DNA of 48,164 nucleotides from Thermoleophilia bacterium (GCA_025964435.1 JAOPYV010000164.1:1-48164), one strand, 5' to 3'. Shown: positions 15,752-24,010, counted from the first letter of the stretch. Translations and numbers: made by a program. Notes: generated by a model not told the origin, from the sequence alone.

Positions 15752-16252
15752 ATGTCCGACGTCTCGGTGCTGTTCCTCTGCATGGGCAATATCTGCCGCT
15801 CCCCGATGGCGGAGGCGGTCTTCCGCGCGCTGGTCGTCGCCGAGGGGCTCGACGACCGCATTCGCATCGACTCGGCCGGCACGCACTCCTACCACCTGGG
15901 CCATGCGCCCCACCCCGAGACGCAGGCCGAGCTCGGCCGCCGTGGCGTGGCCGTGGGTGAGCAGGTCTCGCGCCTGATCACTCCCGCCGACCTGGACGAG
16001 TACGACTTCATCGTCGCGATGGATCGCGCGAACGTCGCGGAGCTGGGCGAGTTGCTCCATGCGGCCGGTGGCGCGCAGGCCGTGCGTGCCGAGATCTCAC
16101 TGCTGCTCGACCACGCCGAGGGCGAAGACCACGACGGCCAAGTGCCCGACCCGTACTACGCGGGCGGCTATGACCACGTCTACGAGCTCGTGGACGACGG
16201 CTGTCGCGGCCTGCTCGAGACGGTGCGCGCCCGCCTGGTCACGTCGAGCTGA
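15752..16252 (+). CDS. low-molecular-weight protein tyrosine phosphatase
   Basis: The start at 15752 (AGGA about 9 nt upstream) gives 166 residues, a normal length for the family. The P-loop CMGNICRS (Cys10 to Arg16, CX5R) sits at the N-terminus as expected, IDSAGTHSYHLGHAP is the conserved second block, YDFIVAMDRAN the third, and the general-acid Asp is in VPDPYYAG. These cytosolic enzymes dephosphorylate phosphotyrosine (and arsenate in some cases) and often serve capsule or signalling kinases. No tyrosine kinase lies next to it. Its last 14 bases overlap the 3' end of the convergent CPBP gene. Confidence 0.92.
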   Translation: MSDVSVLFLCMGNICRSPMAEAVFRALVVAEGLDDRIRIDSAGTHSYHLGHAPHPETQAELGRRGVAVGEQVSRLITPADLDEYDFIVAMDRANVAELGELLHAAGGAQAVRAEISLLLDHAEGEDHDGQVPDPYYAGGYDHVYELVDDGCRGLLETVRARLVTSS

Positions 16253-17126
16253 ACCCGGAGACGCGCGCCGGGCGCTCGCCCCCGCACGAGTCGCACGTGC
16301 AGCCGACCGGATCGGCGCGTCCGGCAGTCACGATCCCGTGGCGCACGAGCCACAGCCCGTAGACGATGAAGACGAGCCACGGCACGATCTCCATGAGCGT
16401 CGGACCGCCGCCCGCCGTCGAGCCGCCACGGACGCCCATGCCCATCACCATGAAGTACGGGAAGTCCCAGTACGCATGGGCGAGGATCGGCGCGATCGGG
16501 TTGCGCGTGCGCAGGTAGATCGCCCCGAGCATGAAGCCGCCGGCGGTCTGCGGGATGATGCTCGCGAAGCCCACCACCGAGAACTCGTGCAGGTGGGCCA
16601 TGCCGAAGACGACGCTCGAGACGGTCAGGGCCGCCGGCGCCGAGATGCGCCCCACGAGCCACCCGACCAGCAGCACGCGGAAGATGAACTCCTCGGCGAT
16701 GCCGACCGACAGGGCCAGTGCGATCGGCCCCGCATCGAGCCGGATCATGCCGATGTGGGCGGCGTAGATGCCGAGCACCCACGTCGCGTAGAAGAGCTCG
16801 GGCCAGTCGAGCTTGAGCCCCTCGAGCGTCGAGCGCCACGAGATGTCGTGCTGGATCGCGCTCGGCATCAGTGGCGCACACATGATCGCGGCGATGAGCC
16901 ACACCGATTCCCACGTGATCACGGGGATCCAGCCGACGCCACTGAAGAAGAGCGTCCCGGCGCGCATGCACATGAAACCGATCGACGCCGCGAAGGCAAC
17001 TCCCACCGCGACGTCGAGCCAGGCGCGCCAGCCCTCCCGGCCGCGCGCGAGCTCCGCGCCGGGATAGGCAGGCAGCAGCACGCCCGGATTGGGCAGCGCC
17101 GACGGATGGGTCGCGGGGGCGGTCAT
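16239..17126 (-). CDS. CPBP-family intramembrane metalloprotease
   Basis: I place the start at the ATG at 17126, dropping the 58 Arg-rich track residues upstream; the product is 295 residues. About eight hydrophobic segments are present. The three CPBP motifs are clear: EEFIFR (EExxxR), FGMAHL (FxxxH) and HAYWDF (HxxxD, in place of the commoner HxxxN). Family members cleave peptides within the membrane (Rce1/CAAX-like; in bacteria often bacteriocin self-immunity or signal-peptide processing). The C-terminal tail carries CTCDSCGGE, a possible small metal-binding knuckle not usual for the family. The target is unknown. It is convergent with the phosphatase gene and divergent from the next membrane protein. 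Confidence 0.87.
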   Translation of the reverse strand: MTAPATHPSALPNPGVLLPAYPGAELARGREGWRAWLDVAVGVAFAASIGFMCMRAGTLFFSGVGWIPVITWESVWLIAAIMCAPLMPSAIQHDISWRSTLEGLKLDWPELFYATWVLGIYAAHIGMIRLDAGPIALALSVGIAEEFIFRVLLVGWLVGRISAPAALTVSSVVFGMAHLHEFSVVGFASIIPQTAGGFMLGAIYLRTRNPIAPILAHAYWDFPYFMVMGMGVRGGSTAGGGPTLMEIVPWLVFIVYGLWLVRHGIVTAGRADPVGCTCDSCGGERPARVSGFSST

Positions 17127-17225
17127 CACCGTTCTGTCTCCCGCGAGGGCCCTGCGGCCCGGGAAATTTCGTCGTCGCGGCCGACGAAGGCCGCCGCCGG
17201 GGCCGAGGACGGACGCCCATGTTGG

Positions 17226-17231
17226 TAGGCT
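17226..17231 (+). promoter_or_regulatory. -10 element TAGGCT, probable leaderless start
   Basis: TAGGCT lies 7 nt before the ATG at 17239, so transcription would begin at or next to the start codon. No Shine-Dalgarno sequence is present, which supports a leaderless mRNA. No matching -35 was identified. Confidence 0.4.
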
Positions 17232-17238
17232 CCGCGAC

Positions 17239-18432
17239 ATGGCCCAGCGCAGTTCTCGAAGCAACAAGAAGAAGTCCAGGAAGCAGCCGGAGCTGCGCAC
17301 CGGGGGTGGACGTCAGGCGAAGGCCGAGCGAACCCGTGCGCGCGAGGCATCTGGAACCAGTGCGACGCAGGCAGGACCAGTCGTCCGCGTGCGGCCCGCA
17401 GGCGCCGGTGGCATGCTCGTCATGCACCTCGTCGCCTACCTCGGCGTGGCGCTCGTCGCCTACGTCGGCGCGCTCATCGCGCGCTGGGACATCCTCAGCT
17501 ATCCCGACTCGCTGTGGCTCTACGCAGCCTTCGGATTCGCCGCGGTCGCACCGGCCGTCGGTCGCGTCGCACGTGGTCGCACCGATGCCAACGCGTGGGG
17601 TGCGCAGGCACTGCTCATCCCACTCGGCCTGTTCGCCGCCGAGAGCGTGATGGGTCCGGAATGCCCGGCCGGCGGCTCGTGCGCGTCGATCGGTGCGCGT
17701 GGCGCACTCGGCATCTTCGGCACGGTCCTCGTCATCCTCGTGCTGGCTGCCGTCGCCTGGGGCCTCGCCCGCTGGACCGCCGAGCGCGCAGCACGCAACC
17801 GCCCCAGCCAGGGACGCGTGCGCTACAGCGCCCTCATCGCCAGCATGGTGCTCGGCATCCTCTTCATCGGTGGTCCGCTGACGATCGCCTTCGGCGGCGT
17901 CGACATCCTCGTGCGCGACACGCCCACGCAGGTGAAGGACGCCTCGTACGAGGTCGCCAACCACTGCTTCGCGTTGGGTGAGCAGCCTGCGCTCGACGTG
18001 CGTGCGGCGCCCGAGGGGATCTACTCCGACTGGACCACCTACGCAGTGCGCCAGGCCGACGAGGAGCGCACTGGCGTGAAGGGCGCGAAGCTCCCCGGCA
18101 ACTGGGCCGACCTCAACGGGCTCCACCCGTACGAGGCCACGACGACCTTCGACGCCGACGGCGACGTGGTCTCGATCGAGTGCCGCAAGATCGCACCCGA
18201 TGCAGGAACCGCAACGGCCGAGGACCTGACGCCGAACGTTCCCGCGTCGGATCCCCTGCCGCTCGACACGATCCGCTCCGGCTCGCAGTTCTTCCCGCAG
18301 TTCTACACGCAGGCGCCGCCCACGGCGGAGCAGCTCGCGACGTCGAAGAAGACGCTCGAGGACGCTCGCAAGGCAGCAGCCAAGGAAGCGGCCGACGCGA
18401 AGAAGCCTGCCGCGGAGACGCCCGCCAAGTAG
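17239..18432 (+). CDS. multi-pass membrane protein with basic N-terminus and extracytoplasmic domain, unknown function
   Basis: The ATG at 17239 follows TAGGCT and gives 397 residues. The first 55 are Lys/Arg/Ser-rich and probably cytosolic (RSSRSNKKKSRKQPE). Four or five hydrophobic segments span about residues 57-220 (VAYLGVALVAYVGALIA; FGTVLVILVLAAVAWGLA; SMVLGILFIGGPLTIAFGGVD). A soluble region follows, with Cys and a YSDWTTYAV stretch, and then an Ala/Lys-rich helical tail (EDARKAAAKEAADAKK). I recognise no family. It precedes the osmoprotectant operon in the same direction but is separated from it by a 126-bp hairpin-rich leader, so it is probably a separate unit. Confidence 0.75.
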   Translation: MAQRSSRSNKKKSRKQPELRTGGGRQAKAERTRAREASGTSATQAGPVVRVRPAGAGGMLVMHLVAYLGVALVAYVGALIARWDILSYPDSLWLYAAFGFAAVAPAVGRVARGRTDANAWGAQALLIPLGLFAAESVMGPECPAGGSCASIGARGALGIFGTVLVILVLAAVAWGLARWTAERAARNRPSQGRVRYSALIASMVLGILFIGGPLTIAFGGVDILVRDTPTQVKDASYEVANHCFALGEQPALDVRAAPEGIYSDWTTYAVRQADEERTGVKGAKLPGNWADLNGLHPYEATTTFDADGDVVSIECRKIAPDAGTATAEDLTPNVPASDPLPLDTIRSGSQFFPQFYTQAPPTAEQLATSKKTLEDARKAAAKEAADAKKPAAETPAK

Positions 18433-18438
18433 GCGGTC

Positions 18439-18536
18439 GGGGCCGCCGCCCCTGCAACGTTCGCTCGCCTCCAGCCCGATAGTCGGGATGGACAGCACGC
18501 ACACGCCCGACCCTGGGGGGTCGGAACCGTGCGCTG
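18439..18536 (+). promoter_or_regulatory. multi-hairpin leader upstream of the osmoprotectant ABC operon
   Basis: Three hairpins are visible. GGGGC-CGCC-GCCCC (18439-18452) is a likely terminator for the upstream gene. CCCGA-TAG-TCGGG (18475-18487) is next. CCGACCC-TGGG-GGGTCGG (18507-18524) is a perfect 7-bp stem enclosed by an outer stem CGCAC (18498-18502) with GTGCG (18529-18533), extended by CAG/CTG. The nested two-stem fold ends about 20 nt before the ATP-binding gene start. It could be a regulatory RNA or an attenuator; I do not match it to a named riboswitch. Confidence 0.5.
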
Positions 18537-18558
18537 CGATGGGAAGCGGGACGGATAC

Positions 18559-19650
18559 ATGGACGATGCGCGTGGCGTCATCGAATTCGATCAGGTGACG
18601 AAGGTCTATCCGGGTGCCACGGCGCCCAGCATCGACCGCCTGACGATGCGCATCGAGGCGGGCGAGATCGTCGCCCTCGTCGGCCCGTCGGGCAGCGGCA
18701 AGACCACCGCCATGCGCATGGTCAACCGCCTGCACGAGCCCTCCTCCGGCACGATCCGCATCGACGGCGTCGACAACCGCACGCTCCCGATCGAGGAGCT
18801 GCGCCGCGGGATCGGCTACGTCATCCAGCAGGTCGGCCTCTTCCCCCATCGCACGGTCCTCGACAACGTCGGTACCGTGCCAGCGCTGCTCGGCTGGGAC
18901 TCGCACCGGATCCAGCAGCGCAGCCGCGAGCTGCTCGACCTGGTCGGGCTTGATCCTTCGACCTTCGGAGATCGCTATCCCGCACAGCTCTCTGGTGGCC
19001 AGCGCCAGCGCGTGGGCGTGGCTCGTGCGCTGGCCGCCGACCCGCCGGTGATGCTCATGGATGAGCCGTTCGGCGCGATCGACCCGCTGGTGCGTGAGCA
19101 GATCCAGGATGAGTTCCTGCGCATGCAGCGCGACGTGCGCAAGACGATCATCATCGTCACGCATGACCTCGACGAGGCGATGCGCATGGGCGATCGTGTG
19201 GCCGTGCTGCAGGAGGGCGGCGTCCTCGCCCAGCTGGCGACCCCCGAGCAGCTGCTGTCGGCGCCGGCGAATGCGTTCGTGCGCCAGTTCGTCGGGGGCG
19301 ATGCCCCGCTGCGTCGCCTGGCATTGGCACGCGTGCGGGAGCTGCCACTGATTCCGCTGGACGTCGCACACGGGCAGGGCTTCGGCCTGTTCGTCGACGC
19401 GACCGGTCGGCCGGTGCACTGGGCCAGTGGCGCGCCGGTCACCGTCACCGTGGAGCTGGAGACGACGCTGCGCACCGCAGCGGGCGAGCTGCTGGCCGCG
19501 GGCGCGCAGTACGCGCCGGTCGTCGACGAGCTCGGGCGACCCGTCGCCCTGCTGACCACAGACATGCTGCACGGCTGGCTCAATCGGCCGACCGAGGCGA
19601 TGCTCGCCGCGGCCGTCACGACGACCCTCGCGCAGGCCCACACCGCATGA
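18559..19650 (+). CDS. opuCA: osmoprotectant (glycine betaine/choline-type) ABC transporter ATP-binding protein
   Basis: The 363-residue product (ATG at 18559; the GTG at 18529 is an alternative) is an OpuC/ProV/YehX-type ATPase. It has Walker A GPSGSGKTT, Q-loop VIQQVGLFPHRTV, signature LSGGQRQRVGVARAL, Walker B VMLMDEPFGAIDP and the H-loop VTHDLDEA. Residues from about 255 form a C-terminal extension that resembles a degenerate CBS-like sensor (DATGRPVHWASG; VVDELGRPVALLTTD). In homologues the CBS region senses ionic strength or c-di-AMP. It powers uptake of quaternary-amine solutes through the two downstream permeases. Its stop overlaps the next start (ATGA). The hairpin leader upstream suggests RNA-level control. 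Confidence 0.88.
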   Translation: MDDARGVIEFDQVTKVYPGATAPSIDRLTMRIEAGEIVALVGPSGSGKTTAMRMVNRLHEPSSGTIRIDGVDNRTLPIEELRRGIGYVIQQVGLFPHRTVLDNVGTVPALLGWDSHRIQQRSRELLDLVGLDPSTFGDRYPAQLSGGQRQRVGVARALAADPPVMLMDEPFGAIDPLVREQIQDEFLRMQRDVRKTIIIVTHDLDEAMRMGDRVAVLQEGGVLAQLATPEQLLSAPANAFVRQFVGGDAPLRRLALARVRELPLIPLDVAHGQGFGLFVDATGRPVHWASGAPVTVTVELETTLRTAAGELLAAGAQYAPVVDELGRPVALLTTDMLHGWLNRPTEAMLAAAVTTTLAQAHTA

Positions 19651-20291
19651 GCTTCCTCGCCGACCAGTGGCCGGAGGTGCTCCGGCTGACGCTCGAGCAC
19701 GTGCTCCTGTGCGCCATCGCGCTGGGTATCGCACTGCTGCTGGCACTGCCGCTCGGCGTCTGGGTGCATGGTCGCTCGAGCCGGATCGGCATCGTCACCG
19801 GCATCGCCGGCGTGCTCTACACGCTGCCGAGCCTGGCGCTGTTCGCCATCCTCGTGCCGATCGTCGGGCTCGGCGTGCTGCCGACCGTGATCGGCCTCGT
19901 GCTCTACGCGCAGCTGATGCTCGTCCGCGCCGTCGTCAGCGGCCTCGACAGCGTGCCTGAGGACGTTCGGGATGCCGCGGTCGGCATGGGCATCGATCGC
20001 TGGCGGATCCTCGTCGAGGTCGACCTGCCGCTGGCGCTGCCGGTCTTCCTGGCCGGCGTGCGCATGGCTGCCGTGACGGTGATCGGCATCGCCACCGTGG
20101 GCGCCGTCATCGACGCGGGCGGCCTGGGCGAGCTGATCCTCCAGGGCATCCAGCGCAACCAGACCGAGCGGGTCGTCGTCGGCGCGCTCGCCGTCACCGC
20201 GCTCGCGCTCGGCACCGACTATGGGCTCGTTCGCCTGGAGCGTCGCTCGCGACCGTGGGTCGGGCAGCAGGGCAGCGGAGCCGCCGCCTGA
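19647..20291 (+). CDS. opuCB: osmoprotectant ABC transporter permease
   Basis: The 214-residue OpuCB/YehW-type permease has five or six membrane segments, typical for the family. It includes GVLYTLPSLALFAILVPIVG, and the cytosolic coupling helix around VPEDVRDAAVGMGIDRWRI is the EAA-loop equivalent that contacts the ATPase. Its start overlaps the ATPase stop by 4 nt, and its own stop overlaps the next start (TGATG), so the three subunits are translationally coupled. It should pair with the permease domain of the next protein as a heterodimeric channel, with the single ATPase as a homodimer. Confidence 0.9.
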   Translation: MSFLADQWPEVLRLTLEHVLLCAIALGIALLLALPLGVWVHGRSSRIGIVTGIAGVLYTLPSLALFAILVPIVGLGVLPTVIGLVLYAQLMLVRAVVSGLDSVPEDVRDAAVGMGIDRWRILVEVDLPLALPVFLAGVRMAAVTVIGIATVGAVIDAGGLGELILQGIQRNQTERVVVGALAVTALALGTDYGLVRLERRSRPWVGQQGSGAAA

Positions 20292-22789
20292 TGGGCATGG
20301 TCGCCGACACCCTTGCAGTACTGACCGGACAGGTCGACCAGTGGCTCCCGCAGCTCCAGCGGCACCTGCTGCTGAGCATCGTCGCGCTCGCGCTCTCGCT
20401 GGCGATCGGGCTGCCGCTCGGCGCGTGGCTGACGCGCCGCGAGCGGTGGGCGTTCGCCGTCGCCAGCGTCGCCAACCTCGGGCGCACCATCCCGTCGCTG
20501 GCGCTGCTCGCGCTCGTGTATCCCTTCGTGGGCACCGGCTTCGCGCCGAGCGTCATCGCGCTCATCGCGCTCGGCGTGCCGCCGATCCTGCTGGCCACGT
20601 ACACGGGCATCCGCGAGGTCGACGCCGACGTGCGCGATGCCGCTGCGGGCATGGGCCTGACATCCGTCCAGCGACTCCTCCAGGCCGAGCTGCCGATGGG
20701 CGCGCCGGTCATCCTCTCGGGGATCCGCACCGCGGCCGTGCAGGTCGTGGCCAGCGCGACGCTCGCGGCGTTGATCGGTGGCGGCGGGCTCGGCGAGATG
20801 ATCATGGCCGGCCTCACCAACATGCGCTACGACCTGCTGCTGGCGGCCGCGATCCTCGTGGCGCTCCTGGCCGGCGCCGTCGAGCTGGGCTTCACGTGGC
20901 TCGAGCGACGCGTGCTGCCCGAGGGCATCCGCCTGCAGCGCGCGACCCCTGCCGCACAGGCGCTCGACTACCAGGCCGGCAGCGGCGTGACCAAGCGGCA
21001 CTGGCAGGTCGTCATCCTCGCCGCTGTCGTGGCCAGCGCCGCGCTCGTCGGCGCGGGCAACGTCGCGAACGGCATGATCGCGGGCATCGGCACGTCGAGC
21101 GCCGGTGCGGGTGGGCCGCTCCCGCCGATCACGATCGGCTCGAAGGACTTCACCGAGAGCGTCGTCGTCGCCGAGCTCTACGCACAGGCGCTCGAGGCGC
21201 AGGGCCACCCGGTGGAGCGCCGCCTCGGGCTCGGTGCGACCGCCGTCGCGGATGGCGCGCTCCAGCGCGGCGACATCGACCTGTATCCCGAGTACACCGG
21301 CACGGCGCTCGTGGCCGTGCTCGGCAAGCAGGTCCCGACCGCCACGGGCGGAGGAGGCGACGCAATGGCGCTCCTGGATCGCTCGGTCACCGACACCGTC
21401 CGCGCCGGCTATGCCAAGCGCGGCGTGACGATGCTCGCGCCGACGCCCTTCTCCAACGGCAACGCGATCGCGGTCACGCGCGCCACCGCGGCGAAGTACG
21501 AGCTGGAGACGCTGAGCGACCTCGCGAAGGTGTCGGGCACGCTGCGCTTCGGCGCGATCCCCGGGTTCGATACGCGCGCCGACGGGCTGCCCCTGCTCAA
21601 GCGGGCATACGGGCTCCAGTTCCAGGACGTCAGCACGCTCGAGAACGGCATCAAGTACAAGTCGCTCGATGACGGCAAGGTCGACGCCGTCTACGGCTTC
21701 GAGACCGATGGCCAGATCAGCGAGTCCAAGCTCGTCGTGCTGCGCGACGACCGGGCGGTCTGGCCGCCCTACCACTCGGCTCCGATGGTCTCGAAGGCGT
21801 TCGCCGCGAAGGCCGGACCCGCCTTCGCTGCCACCGTCAACTCGGTCTCGTCGCTGCTCGACGCCGACACCATGCGTGACCTCAACCGGCAGGTCGACCA
21901 GGGCGGCATGGAGCCCGCCGACGTGGCGAAGGCGTTCCTGGCCAAGCACCACATGCTCGAGCAGGGCGCGCGCCCGACCGTGCACGTCGGCAGCAAGGAC
22001 TTCACCGAGCAGTTCGTGCTTGGCGAGCTCTACGCCCAGGCGCTCGAGGCGCGCGGCTATCCCGTCGAGCGACACCTGGGCCTCGGTGCGACGGCGGTCG
22101 CCGACAGCGCACTCAAGGCGGGTCGCATCGACCTGTACCCCGAGTACACGGGCACGAGCTGGACCTCCGTGCTCAAGCGTGACGTCAAGCCGGGCACGAG
22201 CGCCGACGCCATCTGGACGGGCGTGCACGCCGGCTACGCCAAGCGCGGCATGGACGTGCTCGAGCCCACGCCCTTCTCCAACGGCAACGCGATCGCCGTC
22301 ACGCGTGCCACGGCCAAGCGCTACGACCTGGCGACGTTGAGTGACCTCGCGAAGGTCTCCGGGAAGCTCAAGCTCGGCACGATCGCCGGCTTCGAATCAC
22401 GCGAGGACGGCATGCCCCTGCTCAAGCAGGTCTACGACATGCGCTTCGGAAAGCTGCAGACGCTGACTGACAGCCTCAAGTACAAGACTCTGACCGACGG
22501 CTCCGTCGATGCCGTCTACGGCTTCGAGACCGATGGGCAGATCGCCGCAGGCAAGCTCGTCGTGCTCCGCGACGACCGCGCCGCGTGGCCTGCCTACAAC
22601 GCGACGCCGATCGTCTCGAAGGCGTTCGCCAAGCAGGCCGGCCCCGAGTTCGAGGCGACCGTCAACCACGTCTCCTCGCTGCTCGATGCGAAGACGATGC
22701 GCCGACTCAATCGACAGGTCGACACCGACGGGCGCGAGCCGGCCGACGTCGCACGCGGCTTCCTCGAAGCTCACGGTCTCGTCTCCTGA
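20291..22789 (+). CDS. fusion of ABC permease and two tandem osmoprotectant-binding domains
   Basis: The 832-residue product has three modules in one frame. Residues 1-215 are an OpuCB-like permease (ANLGRTIPSLALLALVYPF; coupling loop VDADVRDAAAGMGLTSVQRL). A sixth hydrophobic segment (WQVVILAAVVASAALVGAG) leads outside. Then come two OpuCC/OsmF-type substrate-binding domains, about residues 277-555 and 560-832. They begin with GSKDFTESVVVAELYAQALE and GSKDFTEQFVLGELYAQALE, and each has DLYPEYTGT, TPFSNGNAIAVTRAT, DAVYGFETDGQI and SKAFA. The two copies are offset by exactly 284 codons (852 bp) and remain highly similar. OpuA-type fusions carry one C-terminal domain; GlnPQ carries two but at the N-terminus and in another family. 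Two sites per permease chain may raise capture rate or broaden specificity. Confidence 0.9.
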   Translation: MGMVADTLAVLTGQVDQWLPQLQRHLLLSIVALALSLAIGLPLGAWLTRRERWAFAVASVANLGRTIPSLALLALVYPFVGTGFAPSVIALIALGVPPILLATYTGIREVDADVRDAAAGMGLTSVQRLLQAELPMGAPVILSGIRTAAVQVVASATLAALIGGGGLGEMIMAGLTNMRYDLLLAAAILVALLAGAVELGFTWLERRVLPEGIRLQRATPAAQALDYQAGSGVTKRHWQVVILAAVVASAALVGAGNVANGMIAGIGTSSAGAGGPLPPITIGSKDFTESVVVAELYAQALEAQGHPVERRLGLGATAVADGALQRGDIDLYPEYTGTALVAVLGKQVPTATGGGGDAMALLDRSVTDTVRAGYAKRGVTMLAPTPFSNGNAIAVTRATAAKYELETLSDLAKVSGTLRFGAIPGFDTRADGLPLLKRAYGLQFQDVSTLENGIKYKSLDDGKVDAVYGFETDGQISESKLVVLRDDRAVWPPYHSAPMVSKAFAAKAGPAFAATVNSVSSLLDADTMRDLNRQVDQGGMEPADVAKAFLAKHHMLEQGARPTVHVGSKDFTEQFVLGELYAQALEARGYPVERHLGLGATAVADSALKAGRIDLYPEYTGTSWTSVLKRDVKPGTSADAIWTGVHAGYAKRGMDVLEPTPFSNGNAIAVTRATAKRYDLATLSDLAKVSGKLKLGTIAGFESREDGMPLLKQVYDMRFGKLQTLTDSLKYKTLTDGSVDAVYGFETDGQIAAGKLVVLRDDRAAWPAYNATPIVSKAFAKQAGPEFEATVNHVSSLLDAKTMRRLNRQVDTDGREPADVARGFLEAHGLVS

Positions 22790-22794
22790 CGCAG

Positions 22795-22831
22795 CGAAGC
22801 CCCGCCCGGCGCAGTGCCGGACGAGGCTTCG
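22795..22831. terminator. bidirectional hairpin between convergent genes
   Basis: Outer arms CGAAGCC (22795-22801) and GGCTTCG (22825-22831) enclose an inner stem CCGGC (22806-22810) with GCCGG (22816-22820). It lies 5 nt after the transporter operon stop and 24 nt from the stop of the convergent histone-like gene, so it can serve both. There is no U-tract. Confidence 0.65.
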
Positions 22832-22854
22832 ACTGACAGTACCTGACGGAGTGA

Positions 22855-23211
22855 CTACTTCACGTACGTCAGCAGCGTCTTGGTGGCGTCCAGGGCCACC
22901 GCGTCCGTCTTGCTGCTCGAGAGCTTCACGAGCTTCCGGAGCAGTGCGTCGCGGGTGACACCCAGGTTGCCGTTGGTGGAGGCGGTCGCCTTCACCGTGC
23001 TGCGAGCAGCGGTCGTCTGCTTCGCGACGGGCTTCTTGGCGACGAGCTTCTTCGCGGCAGGCTTCTTGGCGACGGGCTTCTTGGCGATTGCCTTCGTCGT
23101 CGTCGCCTTGCGAGCGGCGGGCTTGGTGGCGGTGGTCTTCTTCACCGCGGCCTTGGCCGTCGTCGTCTTCTTGGTGGTGGCGGTCTTCTTCGCCGGCGTT
23201 GCCTTCGTCAC
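22855..23211 (-). CDS. Lys/Ala-rich histone H1-like DNA-binding protein
   Basis: I choose the GTG at 23211 because GAGGAAGG lies 8 nt upstream; the product is 118 residues. The first 80 residues are an almost pure Lys/Ala/Thr/Pro tract with the AAKK/PVAKKPAAKK repeats seen in bacterial H1-like proteins and in the C-terminal tails of actinobacterial HupB. The last 35 residues form a short ordered segment (VTRDALLRKLVKLSSSKTDA). There is no HU fold. It should bind and compact DNA non-specifically in the cytosol, and could respond to stress or growth phase. The shared terminator with the transporter operon lies just downstream. Confidence 0.72.
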   Translation of the reverse strand: MTKATPAKKTATTKKTTTAKAAVKKTTATKPAARKATTTKAIAKKPVAKKPAAKKLVAKKPVAKQTTAARSTVKATASTNGNLGVTRDALLRKLVKLSSSKTDAVALDATKTLLTYVK

Positions 23212-23296
23212 GATTGGTACCTTCCTCAGGATCGTCTGCACGCTGGTGCGCGTGACACCCGAACGGAGTACCCGTGGTGGTTGCTGCCGAATCGTG

Positions 23297-24010
23297 TCAG
23301 GCGCGCGGAGTGCGGTCGTACGCGACCGTCGGCGTCTCGTCGAACCAGTGGATCCTGCGCGCTCGTTCGGCACCCTGCTGCTCGAGCGGCGTCGACTTCC
23401 AGTCCAATGCCTTGAACGCGTCGAGCTCGTTGGCGGCTGACACGAAGCGTGTCGCCGCACCTGCGAGGGCGGGGCCGACGCCCGGGATGAACAGCAACGC
23501 TCCGGCGATGACCTGGAGCACGCCGGTTCGACCGGTTCGCGAGTGGATGATGCTGAACAGCCCGTCCTCGTGCGAGTCGAGCTCGTTCCAGCCCTGCCAG
23601 ACCTGCGCGACGCCCGACGCGATGCTGAGCACCGGCAGGACCTTGCCCAGGACGTTGGAGCCCGCCGCGATGATGCCCTTGCCCGACGCCACGTGCCGCA
23701 GACCGGCCTGCAGCAGCTGCTGGCCAGCGAGCAGGACCTGCGTCATCGCCTTGCCCGAGCGCTCGTCGCGCTCACCGGTGATGCGCTCGACGAGGTTCGT
23801 CAGGAAGTTCGGCACGATCTCGAGCGGCCGATCCAAGGTCAGCCCGTCGAGCAGCGCCCGATCATGACCGACGCCCTTGGTCGCGACCGGCGCGGCGCGC
23901 TCGGGCAACGCAGGGTCCGGCAGGCGCTCGACGGCCCACGTCAGTGGGCTCGCCGCCGTCACACCTGCTGTTGCTGCTATCGCCACGCTGGCTGGGCCAT
24001 CCCGGGTCAC
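23297..24010 (-). CDS. 237-residue protein with hydrophobic C-terminal half, unknown function
   Basis: The GTG at 24010 follows CAGGAATTCGAT. The N-terminal 60 residues are Ala/Pro-rich (VAIAATAGVTAASPLTWAV), possibly a weak signal or anchor. The middle is helical (LEIVPNFLTNLVERITG; KAMTQVLLAGQQLLQAG). The C-terminal half has two Gly-rich hydrophobic helices (IIAAGSNVLGKVLPVLSIAS; VLQVIAGALLFIPGVGPALA) that look like a membrane-inserting hairpin. I recognise no family. It lies between the 63-residue gene and the histone-like gene on the same strand, with 85 bp before the latter. Confidence 0.58.
   Translation of the reverse strand: MTRDGPASVAIAATAGVTAASPLTWAVERLPDPALPERAAPVATKGVGHDRALLDGLTLDRPLEIVPNFLTNLVERITGERDERSGKAMTQVLLAGQQLLQAGLRHVASGKGIIAAGSNVLGKVLPVLSIASGVAQVWQGWNELDSHEDGLFSIIHSRTGRTGVLQVIAGALLFIPGVGPALAGAATRFVSAANELDAFKALDWKSTPLEQQGAERARRIHWFDETPTVAYDRTPRA

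Noticed and set aside
20219-22228. 669-residue minus-strand ORF and other long antisense ORFs (16180-19746, 24484-26478, 27021-29252)
   Set aside because: They are shadows opposite well-supported genes, with no domain motifs of their own.
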